Source of the DNA: Gallionella sp.
Lineage (GTDB): Bacteria > Pseudomonadota > Gammaproteobacteria > Burkholderiales > Gallionellaceae
Direction: 5' to 3'
DNA: 9,005 nucleotides
Assembly: GCA_017880945.1 (NCBI GenBank)
Contig: JADGRM010000082.1
Span: forward strand, 1-9,005
The notes below the pieces were generated by a model, which saw only the letters and a program-made list of their open reading frames with translations, was not told the DNA's origin and did not search any database. The position numbers were made by a program, and so were the translations under genes. Shown piece after piece: positions 1-5,673 of the stretch. The first letter of the stretch is position 1, and every line of letters begins with the position of its first letter.

Positions 1-240
1 TTTCAGCGCGGCGTCCGAGGCATGGTGGCGCATCGACAACGCCACGCCGTAAACCGCCGTCACACCTATCAGCGGCGCGCCGCGCACCTGCATGTCGCGG
101 ATCGCGCGCTCGGCATCGCGCATCGTGTCCAGGCGCAGCGTGGTGAAGATGTGCGGGAGTTTGGTCTGGTCGATGATCTCCACAGCCGAATTGTCGGTCG
201 TGGGCCAGATGGTGCGATAAGGGGTGCCGTTGATTTTCAT
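1..240 (-). CDS. mtnA: S-methyl-5-thioribose-1-phosphate isomerase, N-terminal part (cut by window edge)
   Basis: The 80 visible residues begin MKINGTPYRTIW and contain VRGAPLIG at residues 52-59. That is the conserved N-terminal motif of MtnA and the related eIF2B-like fold. The enzyme converts methylthioribose-1-phosphate (an aldose) to methylthioribulose-1-phosphate (a ketose), the second step of methionine salvage, in the cytoplasm. The catalytic Cys and Asp lie further downstream and are outside the window. The ATG at 240 fits the family start; upstream there is only a weak purine stretch (GAAAAGA). It is the last visible gene of a minus-strand run alr-mtnP-apt-unknown-mtnA, and MtnP makes its substrate. 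A palindromic repeat separates it from the gene upstream. The rival family ribose-1,5-bisphosphate isomerase is less likely given the mtnP neighbour. Confidence 0.93.
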   Translation of the reverse strand, partial: MKINGTPYRTIWPTTDNSAVEIIDQTKLPHIFTTLRLDTMRDAERAIRDMQVRGAPLIGVTAVYGVALSMRHHASDAALK

Positions 241-255
241 AAAATCTTTTCATTG

Positions 256-326
256 GTAGGTTGGGTTGAACGAAGTGATACCCAACAAAAATAACGATGG
301 GTATCGCGTTGCTCAACCCATCCTAC
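256..326. repeat. Palindromic intergenic repeat with GTAGG/CCTAC ends
   Basis: Two 28-base arms (256-283 and 299-326) are inverted copies with about six mismatches, separated by a 15-base loop. The arms open with GTAGG and close with CCTAC, and carry the GGGTTGA and GATACCC blocks near the loop. It lies between the unknown gene (stop at 338-340) and mtnA (start at 240), 11 bases from the stop codon. The form is that of a REP/REPIN element: two inverted hairpin units each marked by a GTAG tetranucleotide. It could stabilise or pause the minus-strand transcript. No transposase is present in the window. Confidence 0.8.
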
Positions 327-337
327 GCTCGCTGCTC

Positions 338-628
338 CTATTTTTTCAGAGGTCTGATTTTTTGCATTTGTTCTGCCGGTGAAAGGCTTCCGTCTTCAGG
401 TTCTTCCAACTGCTCTCTTGAATGGCCGTGATTAAACTCTGTGACTTCACTTTGTTTCATGGCAACCTTTACGTTGCCAAAAAATGTACAGAGATACATT
501 GGGCGCTTCCAAAAGAAAAAAGGTGCTTCCACGACTCCGGTGACAATACCTGGTTGTCCATCCCGTACTGAACCGATGTTTTTGACAGCGAGAATGAAAG
601 TGCCGACAGGAAATAGTTTTGTTTTCAT
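338..628 (-). CDS. Small protein of unknown function (96 aa)
   Basis: I do not recognise a named family. The protein starts MKTKLFPVGTFILAVKNIG. Its first 60 residues are rich in alternating hydrophobic residues, Gly and Val, with VRDGQPGIVTGVVE at about 21-34 and PMYLCTFFGNVKVAM at about 43-57. This suggests a small beta-barrel (SH3-like) domain. The tail from about residue 66 is acidic and polar and ends in KIRPLKK. No signal peptide or membrane segment is convincing. The ATG at 628 has GAGG ten bases upstream, a weak ribosome site. The composition is clearly more AT-rich than the flanking genes (roughly 45% GC by eye), and it is bracketed by two palindromic repeats, so it may be a later arrival in the salvage cluster. 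Codon-like conservation of the glycine and aromatic pattern makes a real gene more likely than chance. Confidence 0.62.
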   Translation of the reverse strand: MKTKLFPVGTFILAVKNIGSVRDGQPGIVTGVVEAPFFFWKRPMYLCTFFGNVKVAMKQSEVTEFNHGHSREQLEEPEDGSLSPAEQMQKIRPLKK

Positions 629-646
629 ATGACCGTAGCCTCAGAT

Positions 647-692
647 AAAAAATCAGCCCGCGTAGGGCGCAATAACCAACGGGCATTGCGCC
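647..692 (-). terminator. Possible terminator or attenuator downstream of apt
   Basis: Read on the minus strand after apt, an eight-base perfect stem (ATTGCGCC at 685-692 with GGCGCAAT at 666-673, loop 11 bases) is followed within about 14 bases by six T residues (AAAAAA at 647-652 on the plus strand). A competing stem pairs GCCCG in that loop with CGGGC just before the T run. The T run is rather far from the first hairpin, so its strength is uncertain. Confidence 0.35.
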
Positions 693-742
693 GGATGTTT
701 ATTTAGCAAATGGTGCAATGCGCTGCGCTTATTGCACCCTAC
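662..742. repeat. Palindromic intergenic repeat with GTAGGG/CCCTAC ends
   Basis: Two 31-base inverted arms (662-692 and 712-742) with about seven mismatches flank a 19-base loop. Outer ends are GTAGGG and CCCTAC; inner blocks are GCAATAA and GCATTGC. The sequence inside the ends differs from the other repeats in this window, but the ends agree. The right arm ends three bases from the apt stop codon (746-748). Confidence 0.8.
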
Positions 743-745
743 AAA

Positions 746-1273
746 TCAATCACCCTCAAACTCGCACAATGAAAATACCTTGTGCCCATGCTTCTCCAGC
801 CTTGCACGTCCACCGATGTCGGGCAGGTCAATGATGAAGCAGCACTCGATGATCTTGCCGCCCATTTTTTCAATCAGCGTGCAGGCGGCTTCTGCCGTGC
901 CGCCGGTGGCGATCAGGTCGTCCACCAGCAACACGCGGTCGCCTTTCTGGATCGCGTCGGTGTGGATTTCGATGCGGTCGGTGCCGTATTCGAGTTCGTA
1001 GTCGTGGCCGATGGTTTCACCGGGCAGCTTACCTTTCTTGCGGATCGGGATGAAGCCTTTGTTCAGCGCGTAAGCCAGCGGCGCGCCGAGGATGAAGCCG
1101 CGCGACTCAATACCGGCGATCTTGTCGATCTTCACGTCCTTGTAGCGGCTCACCAGATCATCAATGGTGGCGCGAAAGCCTGCCGGGTCTTTGAGCAGCG
1201 TGGTGATGTCACGGAATTGGATGCCTTGTTTCGGGTAGTGCGGGACGGTTCTAATTTTGGATTTTATTGACAT
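746..1273 (-). CDS. apt: Adenine phosphoribosyltransferase
   Basis: The 175-residue protein has the usual length of bacterial Apt. It converts adenine and PRPP to AMP and pyrophosphate in the cytoplasm. The N-terminus carries the Apt signature PKQGIQFRDITTLL (about 14-27), IESRGF is at 55-60, and the PRPP-binding loop VLLVDDLIATGGTAEA is at about 114-129, with the paired Asp residues and the TGGT turn. The start at 1273 has AGGA six bases upstream. It lies directly downstream of mtnP, which releases adenine, so the pair recycles the purine half of methylthioadenosine. The gap to mtnP holds a perfect palindrome and the gap after apt holds another. Nothing in the sequence looks damaged. Confidence 0.97.
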   Translation of the reverse strand: MSIKSKIRTVPHYPKQGIQFRDITTLLKDPAGFRATIDDLVSRYKDVKIDKIAGIESRGFILGAPLAYALNKGFIPIRKKGKLPGETIGHDYELEYGTDRIEIHTDAIQKGDRVLLVDDLIATGGTAEAACTLIEKMGGKIIECCFIIDLPDIGGRARLEKHGHKVFSLCEFEGD

Positions 1274-1315
1274 GGTGATTCCTGGCTATTAGAGAGTAAA
1301 TTGTTAAACAGCTTT

Positions 1316-1372
1316 TGTAGGAGCGGGCCATGCCCGCGATAAGTCTGTTCGCGGGCATGGCCCGCTCCTACA
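1316..1372. repeat. Perfect 24-base inverted repeat (REPIN-like)
   Basis: The arms at 1316-1339 and 1349-1372 are perfect inverted copies around a nine-base loop. They open TGTAGGAGCGGG and close CCCGCTCCTACA. This TGTAGGAGCGGGC type is familiar as an abundant extragenic palindrome in several proteobacteria. The right arm ends one base before the mtnP stop codon (1374-1376), so the transcript from mtnP into apt must carry this very stable hairpin. It could protect the upstream message or reduce read-through into apt; no T run follows it. Confidence 0.9.
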
Positions 1373-1373
1373 A

Positions 1374-2237
1374 TTATTTTTTCAACATCCGCCAGGCCAC
1401 AGCAGACAATTTCTCAACCATCGCCGCATCGCGCGCTTCGGGCGCGGTGATGATGGCGTATTGCAATGCGCTGCGGCAAGCACATACACCTGCTTTTGCA
1501 TCAGCTTTCACCAGCGGCGCGACGTTCTTCACCAGCGCACGAGCCTTGTCGGCGTTCGCCAGCAGCACCTTCACGATCGCATCGACCGTGACGTCATCAT
1601 GATTGGGGTGCCAGCAATCGTAGTCGGTCACCATCGCGACTGTGGCGTAGCATATCTCGGCTTCGCGCGCGAGCTTGGCTTCCGGCATGTTGGTCATGCC
1701 GATCACGTCGCACTGCCACGAGCGATACAGTTCCGATTCCGCAAGGCTGGAGAACTGCGGCCCTTCCATCACCAGATAGGTGCCACCGCGCGCAGCCGGG
1801 ATGCCAACCTGCTGCGCGGCAGAATATAGATGTTGCCCCAGGCGGCCGCACACCGGATGCGCCATCGAGACATGCGCAACCAGGCCGTTGCCGAAAAAAC
1901 TCTTCTCTCGCGCAAAGGTGCGGTCGATGAATTGATCGACGATGACGAACATGCCCGGTGTGAGATGCTCGCGCAACGAACCCACCGCGCTCACCGAAAT
2001 GATGTCGGACACGCCGAGACGCTTGAGCGCGTCGATGTTGGCGCGGAAGTTGATGTCCGAAGGCGGGATGCGATGCCCGCGCCCGTGGCGCGGCAGGAAA
2101 GCGATGGACTGCCCAGCCAGTTCGCCGATCAGGACTTCGTCCGACGGCTCGCCGAATGAAGATAGCGCCTTCACCCAGCGGGTATTTTCCAGGCCATCGA
2201 TGTTATAAACACCGCTCCCGCCGATGATGGCTAACAT
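1374..2237 (-). CDS. mtnP: S-methyl-5'-thioadenosine phosphorylase (possibly thioinosine-specific)
   Basis: This 287-residue protein belongs to the trimeric purine nucleoside phosphorylase family, MTAP branch. It cleaves methylthioadenosine with phosphate to adenine and methylthioribose-1-phosphate. Visible motifs are IGGSG (5-9), the phosphate-binding PRHGRGH (49-55), AVGSL (84-88), MEGPQF (157-162), MTNMPEAKLAREAEICYA (181-198) and TDYDCW (204-209), whose two Asp residues correspond to the base-contacting pair of MTAP. A CxC pair is at 252-254. The ATG at 2237 gives the family-typical start MLAIIGGSG and has AAAGGA upstream. An open frame continues upstream inside alr but is not coding. The gene follows alr by 17 bases. 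MTNMPEAKLAREAE is also seen in Pseudomonas-type methylthioinosine phosphorylases, so the base preference is not settled; the apt neighbour favours adenine release. Confidence 0.94.
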   Translation of the reverse strand: MLAIIGGSGVYNIDGLENTRWVKALSSFGEPSDEVLIGELAGQSIAFLPRHGRGHRIPPSDINFRANIDALKRLGVSDIISVSAVGSLREHLTPGMFVIVDQFIDRTFAREKSFFGNGLVAHVSMAHPVCGRLGQHLYSAAQQVGIPAARGGTYLVMEGPQFSSLAESELYRSWQCDVIGMTNMPEAKLAREAEICYATVAMVTDYDCWHPNHDDVTVDAIVKVLLANADKARALVKNVAPLVKADAKAGVCACRSALQYAIITAPEARDAAMVEKLSAVAWRMLKK

Positions 2238-2254
2238 GTTTTCGTTCCTTTGCC

Positions 2255-3388
2255 TTATGTCACAATCGGCACACGCGTGGTCAGCGCACACATCAATTCG
2301 TAACTGACGGTTCCGGCCGCACGCGCCACCTCCTCGATCGGCATTCCCTCGCCCCACAACACGACACGGCTCCCGACTACGGCTTGCGGCAACGCACTCA
2401 AGTCCACGTAAAGCATGTCCATCGAGACACGCCCGAGCGTTTTGGTGCGCTGCCCGTCCACCAGTATCGGTGTTCCACTCCACCCGCCAGGGGTAGGCCG
2501 GTGGGTACCCGGAGCCTCCGGCTCCACCCTTCCGCTCGGCGCATGGCGAGGATAACCGTCGGCATACCCGCAGGCGACAATGCCGATGCGCATCGCATGT
2601 TCGGCACGGAACAACGCGCCATAACCGACCTCGTCGCCGGCGCGCAATTCCTGCGTGGCGATGATGCGGCTGCTCAGCGTCATCGCAGGTTTGAGCCCGA
2701 GTTGTTGCGCGCTGACTTCGGCAAACGGCGACGCGCCATATAGCATGATGCCGGGGCGCACCCAGTCGCCATGCGCTTCGGGATAACGCAGCAAAGCTGC
2801 GGAATTCGCCAATGAGCGCGGTACGCGATAATGAGCGGCGAGATCGTTGAACAGGACGAGCGGTTCGGCGATACCGCGTGCCTCGTCGGCATTGGCAAAA
2901 TGGGTCATCAGCGTGATGTCGCGCACCGCACGATGGCGGCGCAATTGGTCCATCACCTGCGCCACTTGCTGCGGTACAAAACCCAGGCGGTTCATGCCGC
3001 TGTTGACCTTGAGCCAGATATCGAGTTTTCCGTTTCCCGGTGTTCCGCGGCCCGGATAGGCATCCAGCATCGCGATCTGCCACGCGCTATGGATCATGCA
3101 AGTCAAATCATATTCTGCGATGACGGGCAATTCTTCCGCGCTGAAAACGCCTTCCAGCAACAGGATGGTCTGACGGTAACCCGCCTCGCGCAGTCGCACC
3201 GCATCCTGAATATCCAGCAGCGCATATCCGTCCGTCGCGGCAAGAGCCTCGGCTGCACGCATCAACCCATGCCCGTAACCATCCGCCTTGATGACGGACA
3301 TGATGCGCGCGGAGGTGGCGCGGCGCGCCACCTGGAGATTGCTCTCCAGCGCGTTCAAGTCCAGATTGGCCTGTATCGGACGTGGCAT
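2255..3388 (-). CDS. alr: Alanine racemase with an in-frame 19-residue insertion
   Basis: A PLP enzyme that interconverts L- and D-alanine for peptidoglycan. The PLP lysine is K34 in SVIKADGYGHG; the second catalytic base is Y256 in DEVGYGALF. GMNRLG (131-136), RPGIMLYG (211-218) and GRVSMDM (319-325) are typical. The length of 377 residues exceeds the usual 355-370. The excess is explained by 19 residues (about 287-305) after RHAPSG, where the family normally reads straight on into the TP-x-LVDG strand. The surrounding motifs are intact, and the loop is away from K34 and Y256 in sequence, so the enzyme is probably active. The ATG at 3388 fits the family start MPRPI; the ribosome site is weak. 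It is the first gene of the minus-strand cluster, 17 bases before mtnP and divergent from lplT. Confidence 0.96.
   Translation of the reverse strand: MPRPIQANLDLNALESNLQVARRATSARIMSVIKADGYGHGLMRAAEALAATDGYALLDIQDAVRLREAGYRQTILLLEGVFSAEELPVIAEYDLTCMIHSAWQIAMLDAYPGRGTPGNGKLDIWLKVNSGMNRLGFVPQQVAQVMDQLRRHRAVRDITLMTHFANADEARGIAEPLVLFNDLAAHYRVPRSLANSAALLRYPEAHGDWVRPGIMLYGASPFAEVSAQQLGLKPAMTLSSRIIATQELRAGDEVGYGALFRAEHAMRIGIVACGYADGYPRHAPSGRVEPEAPGTHRPTPGGWSGTPILVDGQRTKTLGRVSMDMLYVDLSALPQAVVGSRVVLWGEGMPIEEVARAAGTVSYELMCALTTRVPIVT
2474..2537. repeat. REP-like element inserted in frame within alr
   Basis: Seven-base near-identical sequences TCCACTC (2474-2480) and TCCGCTC (2531-2537) lie 57 bases apart and bound the extra alr codons, resembling a target duplication with one difference. 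Between them on the plus strand is GTAG (2493-2496), then a hairpin: GGGT 2503-2506 with ACCC 2526-2529, a four-base bulge (2507-2510), and a perfect GGAGCC/GGCTCC stem (2511-2516 with 2520-2525) around a TCC loop. GTAG followed by a bulged hairpin is the layout of a single REP unit. The 57 bases keep the frame open. The origin by insertion is inferred. Confidence 0.6.
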
Positions 3389-3449
3389 GAAAATCGGCTC
3401 ATCGCAAGGATTTTAAGAGACACGAATGATAGCAGGGGCAATACTTTCG

Positions 3450-3458
3450 TGTTATAAA
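3450..3458 (+). promoter_or_regulatory. Possible extended -10 promoter for lplT
   Basis: TGTTATAAA fits an extended -10 element (TG, one base, then TATAAA). No good -35 box is found 16-18 bases upstream, which is tolerated in extended -10 promoters. A start point near 3465 would leave a leader of about 20 bases before the lplT ATG. The 98-base gap 3389-3486 must also hold the alr promoter on the other strand; I found no clear pair of boxes for it. Confidence 0.35.
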
Positions 3459-3472
3459 ACGAACTGATAAAC

Positions 3473-3490
3473 ATGAACTCTGTTGAATGA
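3473..3490 (+). CDS. Possible five-codon leader ORF overlapping the lplT start
   Basis: ATG at 3473 opens a frame encoding MNSVE and ends at TGA 3488-3490, which overlaps the lplT ATG (3487-3489) as ATGA. lplT has no clear Shine-Dalgarno sequence, so re-initiation after this mini-ORF is one way it could be translated. The mini-ORF itself also lacks a good ribosome site. It may be chance. Confidence 0.2.
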   Translation: MNSVE

Positions 3491-4725
3491 ATCCCGGTTT
3501 TTACATCATCCTCGCAGCGCAATTTTTTTCCGCGCTCGCAGATAACGCCCTGCTGTTCGCCGCCATTGCTTTATTGCAATATGTACACGCGCCGGATTGG
3601 CACACGCCGGTACTGCAGGAAGCCTTCATCTTCTCCTACATCGTGCTGGCCCCTTTCGTCGGGGCATTCGCCGACTCTATGCCCAAAGGGCGTGTGATGT
3701 TCATCAGCAACAACATCAAGATCCTGGGCTGTATCGCGATGCTGTTCGGCATCAATCCGCTGCTCGCTTACGGCCTGGTCGGCTTGGGTGCGGCGGCTTA
3801 TTCGCCCGCCAAATACGGCATCCTGACCGAATATCTGCCGCCCGGCCAACTGGTATTGGCCAACAGCTGGATGGAAGGCCTGACGGTGCTGGCGATCGTG
3901 CTGGGCGCGGTGGTCGGCGGCCTGCTGATCAGCCCGGCCATCGCCGCACCGATGTTGCAATGGTGGGATGTGCCCTACATCGATACCGGCATCGATACCG
4001 CACCGGAGCTGGCGATCGCCATCATCGTGTGCATCTACGGCATCGCCGCGATATTCAATCTGTACATCCCGCGCGTGGCGATCGACCACAAGCCGCTCAG
4101 CCGCAGCCCGGTTTTTCTGTTCACTGAATTCTGGCACTGCTTCAAACTATTGTGGAAAGACCCGCTGGGGCAAGTCTCGCTCGGGGTCACCACGCTATTC
4201 TGGGGCGCGGGCGCCACGCTGCGCCTGCTGCTGATCGGATGGGCGGCAGTGGCATTGCATTTCGACATCAGCGCCGCCGCCCAACTTACCGCATGGTTCG
4301 CGATCGGCATCGCCATCGGCGCAGTGCTGGCGGCGAAGTTTGTCAAGCTGGAACATTCGGTGAAGGTGCTGCCGGTCGGCATCGCGATGGGCCTGATGGT
4401 GCTGTTGATAATCCCCATCACCAACAGCACGCTGGCAACTTTTCTGTTGATCGCGATCGGTGCGATGGGCGGCTATTTCGTCGTGCCGATGAACGCCCTG
4501 CTGCAACACCGCGGCCATTTGCTGATGGGGTCTGGAAGCTCTATCGCGGTGCAGAACTTCAACGAGAACCTGAGCATTTTCGTCATGCTGGGATTTTATG
4601 CCACCATGCAGAAACTCAACCTAAGCATCTACCTCATCATACTGGTGTTCGGCCTGCTGCTGTCCGGCATCATGGCTGCGCTGTATAAACGGCACGGGCA
4701 CGATCAGGACACCGGTAAAATCTAA
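3487..4725 (+). CDS. lplT: Lysophospholipid transporter LplT
   Basis: A 412-residue inner-membrane protein of the major facilitator superfamily with about twelve hydrophobic segments. LplT flips lysophospholipids from the outer to the inner leaflet of the inner membrane for re-acylation. Diagnostic stretches are AQFFSALADNALLFAAIALL (11-30), SPAKYGILTEYLPPGQLVLA (106-125) followed by the NSWMEG and GAVVGG region, all close to the LplT/Aas family; the SPAKYG segment is especially typical. The length is close to that of E. coli LplT (about 397). In E. coli the next gene is aas, the acyltransferase partner; here no aas follows, so the acyltransferase must be elsewhere or different. The start codon overlaps a five-codon leader ORF. 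It is divergent from alr, and convergent with the glycosylase gene across a symmetric hairpin. Confidence 0.93.
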   Translation: MNPGFYIILAAQFFSALADNALLFAAIALLQYVHAPDWHTPVLQEAFIFSYIVLAPFVGAFADSMPKGRVMFISNNIKILGCIAMLFGINPLLAYGLVGLGAAAYSPAKYGILTEYLPPGQLVLANSWMEGLTVLAIVLGAVVGGLLISPAIAAPMLQWWDVPYIDTGIDTAPELAIAIIVCIYGIAAIFNLYIPRVAIDHKPLSRSPVFLFTEFWHCFKLLWKDPLGQVSLGVTTLFWGAGATLRLLLIGWAAVALHFDISAAAQLTAWFAIGIAIGAVLAAKFVKLEHSVKVLPVGIAMGLMVLLIIPITNSTLATFLLIAIGAMGGYFVVPMNALLQHRGHLLMGSGSSIAVQNFNENLSIFVMLGFYATMQKLNLSIYLIILVFGLLLSGIMAALYKRHGHDQDTGKI

Positions 4726-4786
4726 AAATCCAGATTTGCGAGCATCCACTACGTGGCTTGCCTTTGGGCGAACTCTGAATTTTTAG
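4722..4786. terminator. Bidirectional terminator between lplT and the glycosylase gene
   Basis: CTAAAAAT (4722-4729) pairs perfectly with ATTTTTAG (4779-4786). Inside, bases 4738-4742 pair with 4757-4761 (one G-T pair), and CCAC (4746-4749) pairs with GTGG (4753-4756) around a TAC loop. Each strand has an A-tract before and a T-tract after the stem, as expected between convergent genes. The left arm overlaps the lplT stop codon (4723-4725), and the right arm ends eight bases before the glycosylase stop codon. The middle of the structure is imperfect. Confidence 0.55.
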
Positions 4787-4794
4787 AGGTACCC

Positions 4795-5673
4795 TTAACT
4801 CTGTTCTTTCATAGTCTGTACTGCCAAACACAGGTCCTGCCATGCCTTGGCTTTTTCCGACGGAGTGCGCAACAGATACGCGGGATGATAGGTAACGATC
4901 AGCGGGATACCGTGATAGTCATGCAGCGTACCGCGCAAACTGGCAATGGTTGCGTCCTTGCCCAGCAGCGCATTCGAAGCGACCTTGCCCAGAACCACGA
5001 TCAGCTTGGGTTGTATCAGTTCGATCTGGCGATGCAGATACGGCAGACACTGCGCGATTTCGTCCCTTGCCGGCGTGCGATTATCCGGCGGGCGGCATTT
5101 GACCACGTTGGCGATATATACATTCTTGCCGCGCTTGAGTTTGATCGCCATCAACATGTTGTCCAGCAACGTGCCTGCCTCCCCCACGAACGGCTCGCCC
5201 AGAGCATCCTCATCCGCGCCCGGCCCTTCACCGACAAACAGCCAGTCGGCATTCTCGTCGCCCACGCCGAACACCGTCTGCGTGCATCCGGCGCGCAGTA
5301 TGCAGGCGGTGCATTCGCGCACCTGTTGTTTGAGTTCGTGCCAGTTTAGGCCATCAACCTGCAATGATGGCGCGGCGACTGGTAAGCCGGTATGAATATT
5401 ATTTTTTTCCGTTCGGGCTGACTCCTGGTCTTCACTCGGGACAGAAGGCCGCGCCATTGGAGGAGCTAGAGGCATTGGAGCAACAACAGCAGCCGGAACG
5501 ACCGCTTCAACCTCTGCCGTGATCGGCGCAGGCTGTTCCGAGACGACCGGCGGTGTCAATTCCACATCTGCTTCAGCAGATAGTGGATTGCCTACCTTTG
5601 GTGCAGGTTGTTTGCGCCGAACCCATTGTGGGTACAGCTTCAATTCACGCAATATCGCTTCGCGTCTATCCAT
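4795..5673 (-). CDS. Family 4 (iron-sulfur) uracil-DNA glycosylase with long N-terminal extension
   Basis: The protein has 292 residues. The C-terminal part (about 108-292) is a complete family 4 uracil-DNA glycosylase, which removes uracil from DNA at the start of base excision repair. Cys121, Cys124, Cys193 and Cys209 match the 4Fe-4S ligands. GEGPGADEDALGEPFVG (148-164) is motif A and HPAYLLR (263-269) holds the catalytic-site His motif. Residues 24-105 are a Pro/Ala/Val-rich, probably disordered linker. Residues 1-23 form a short conserved-looking helix, MDRREAILRELKLYPQW and RRKQP, which resembles the N-terminal peptide of DNA polymerase III subunit psi. The ATG at 5673 overlaps the end of rimI by eight bases and has a purine-rich site (GGGAGAGAGGG) upstream. 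It is the last gene of tsaB-rimI-udg. Databases often call this family phage SPO1 DNA polymerase-related. Confidence 0.94.
   Translation of the reverse strand: MDRREAILRELKLYPQWVRRKQPAPKVGNPLSAEADVELTPPVVSEQPAPITAEVEAVVPAAVVAPMPLAPPMARPSVPSEDQESARTEKNNIHTGLPVAAPSLQVDGLNWHELKQQVRECTACILRAGCTQTVFGVGDENADWLFVGEGPGADEDALGEPFVGEAGTLLDNMLMAIKLKRGKNVYIANVVKCRPPDNRTPARDEIAQCLPYLHRQIELIQPKLIVVLGKVASNALLGKDATIASLRGTLHDYHGIPLIVTYHPAYLLRTPSEKAKAWQDLCLAVQTMKEQS

Noticed and set aside
256..1372. CRISPR-like array, because several palindromic repeats occur close together
   Set aside because: The repeats differ in sequence, are separated by whole genes and have no regular spacers.
2461..2540. Possible compensated frameshift or sequencing error in alr
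   Set aside because: The extra segment is exactly 57 bases, the frame is the same on both sides, and near-duplicate flanks explain it as an insertion.
1374..3083. A 569-codon minus-strand open frame that could be read as an alr-region/mtnP fusion
   Set aside because: Its upstream half is alr read in another frame, with Arg/Ala-rich shadow composition. The true mtnP start at 2237 has a ribosome site and the family N-terminus.
3389..3449. sigma70 promoter for alr on the minus strand (TTGCCC with TAAAAT)
   Set aside because: The spacing is about 20 bases, too long for a confident call.
3571..4137. A 188-codon minus-strand open frame under lplT
   Set aside because: It is rich in Asp, Arg, Gln and His, as expected from reading a hydrophobic gene in antisense, and is covered by a convincing LplT reading.
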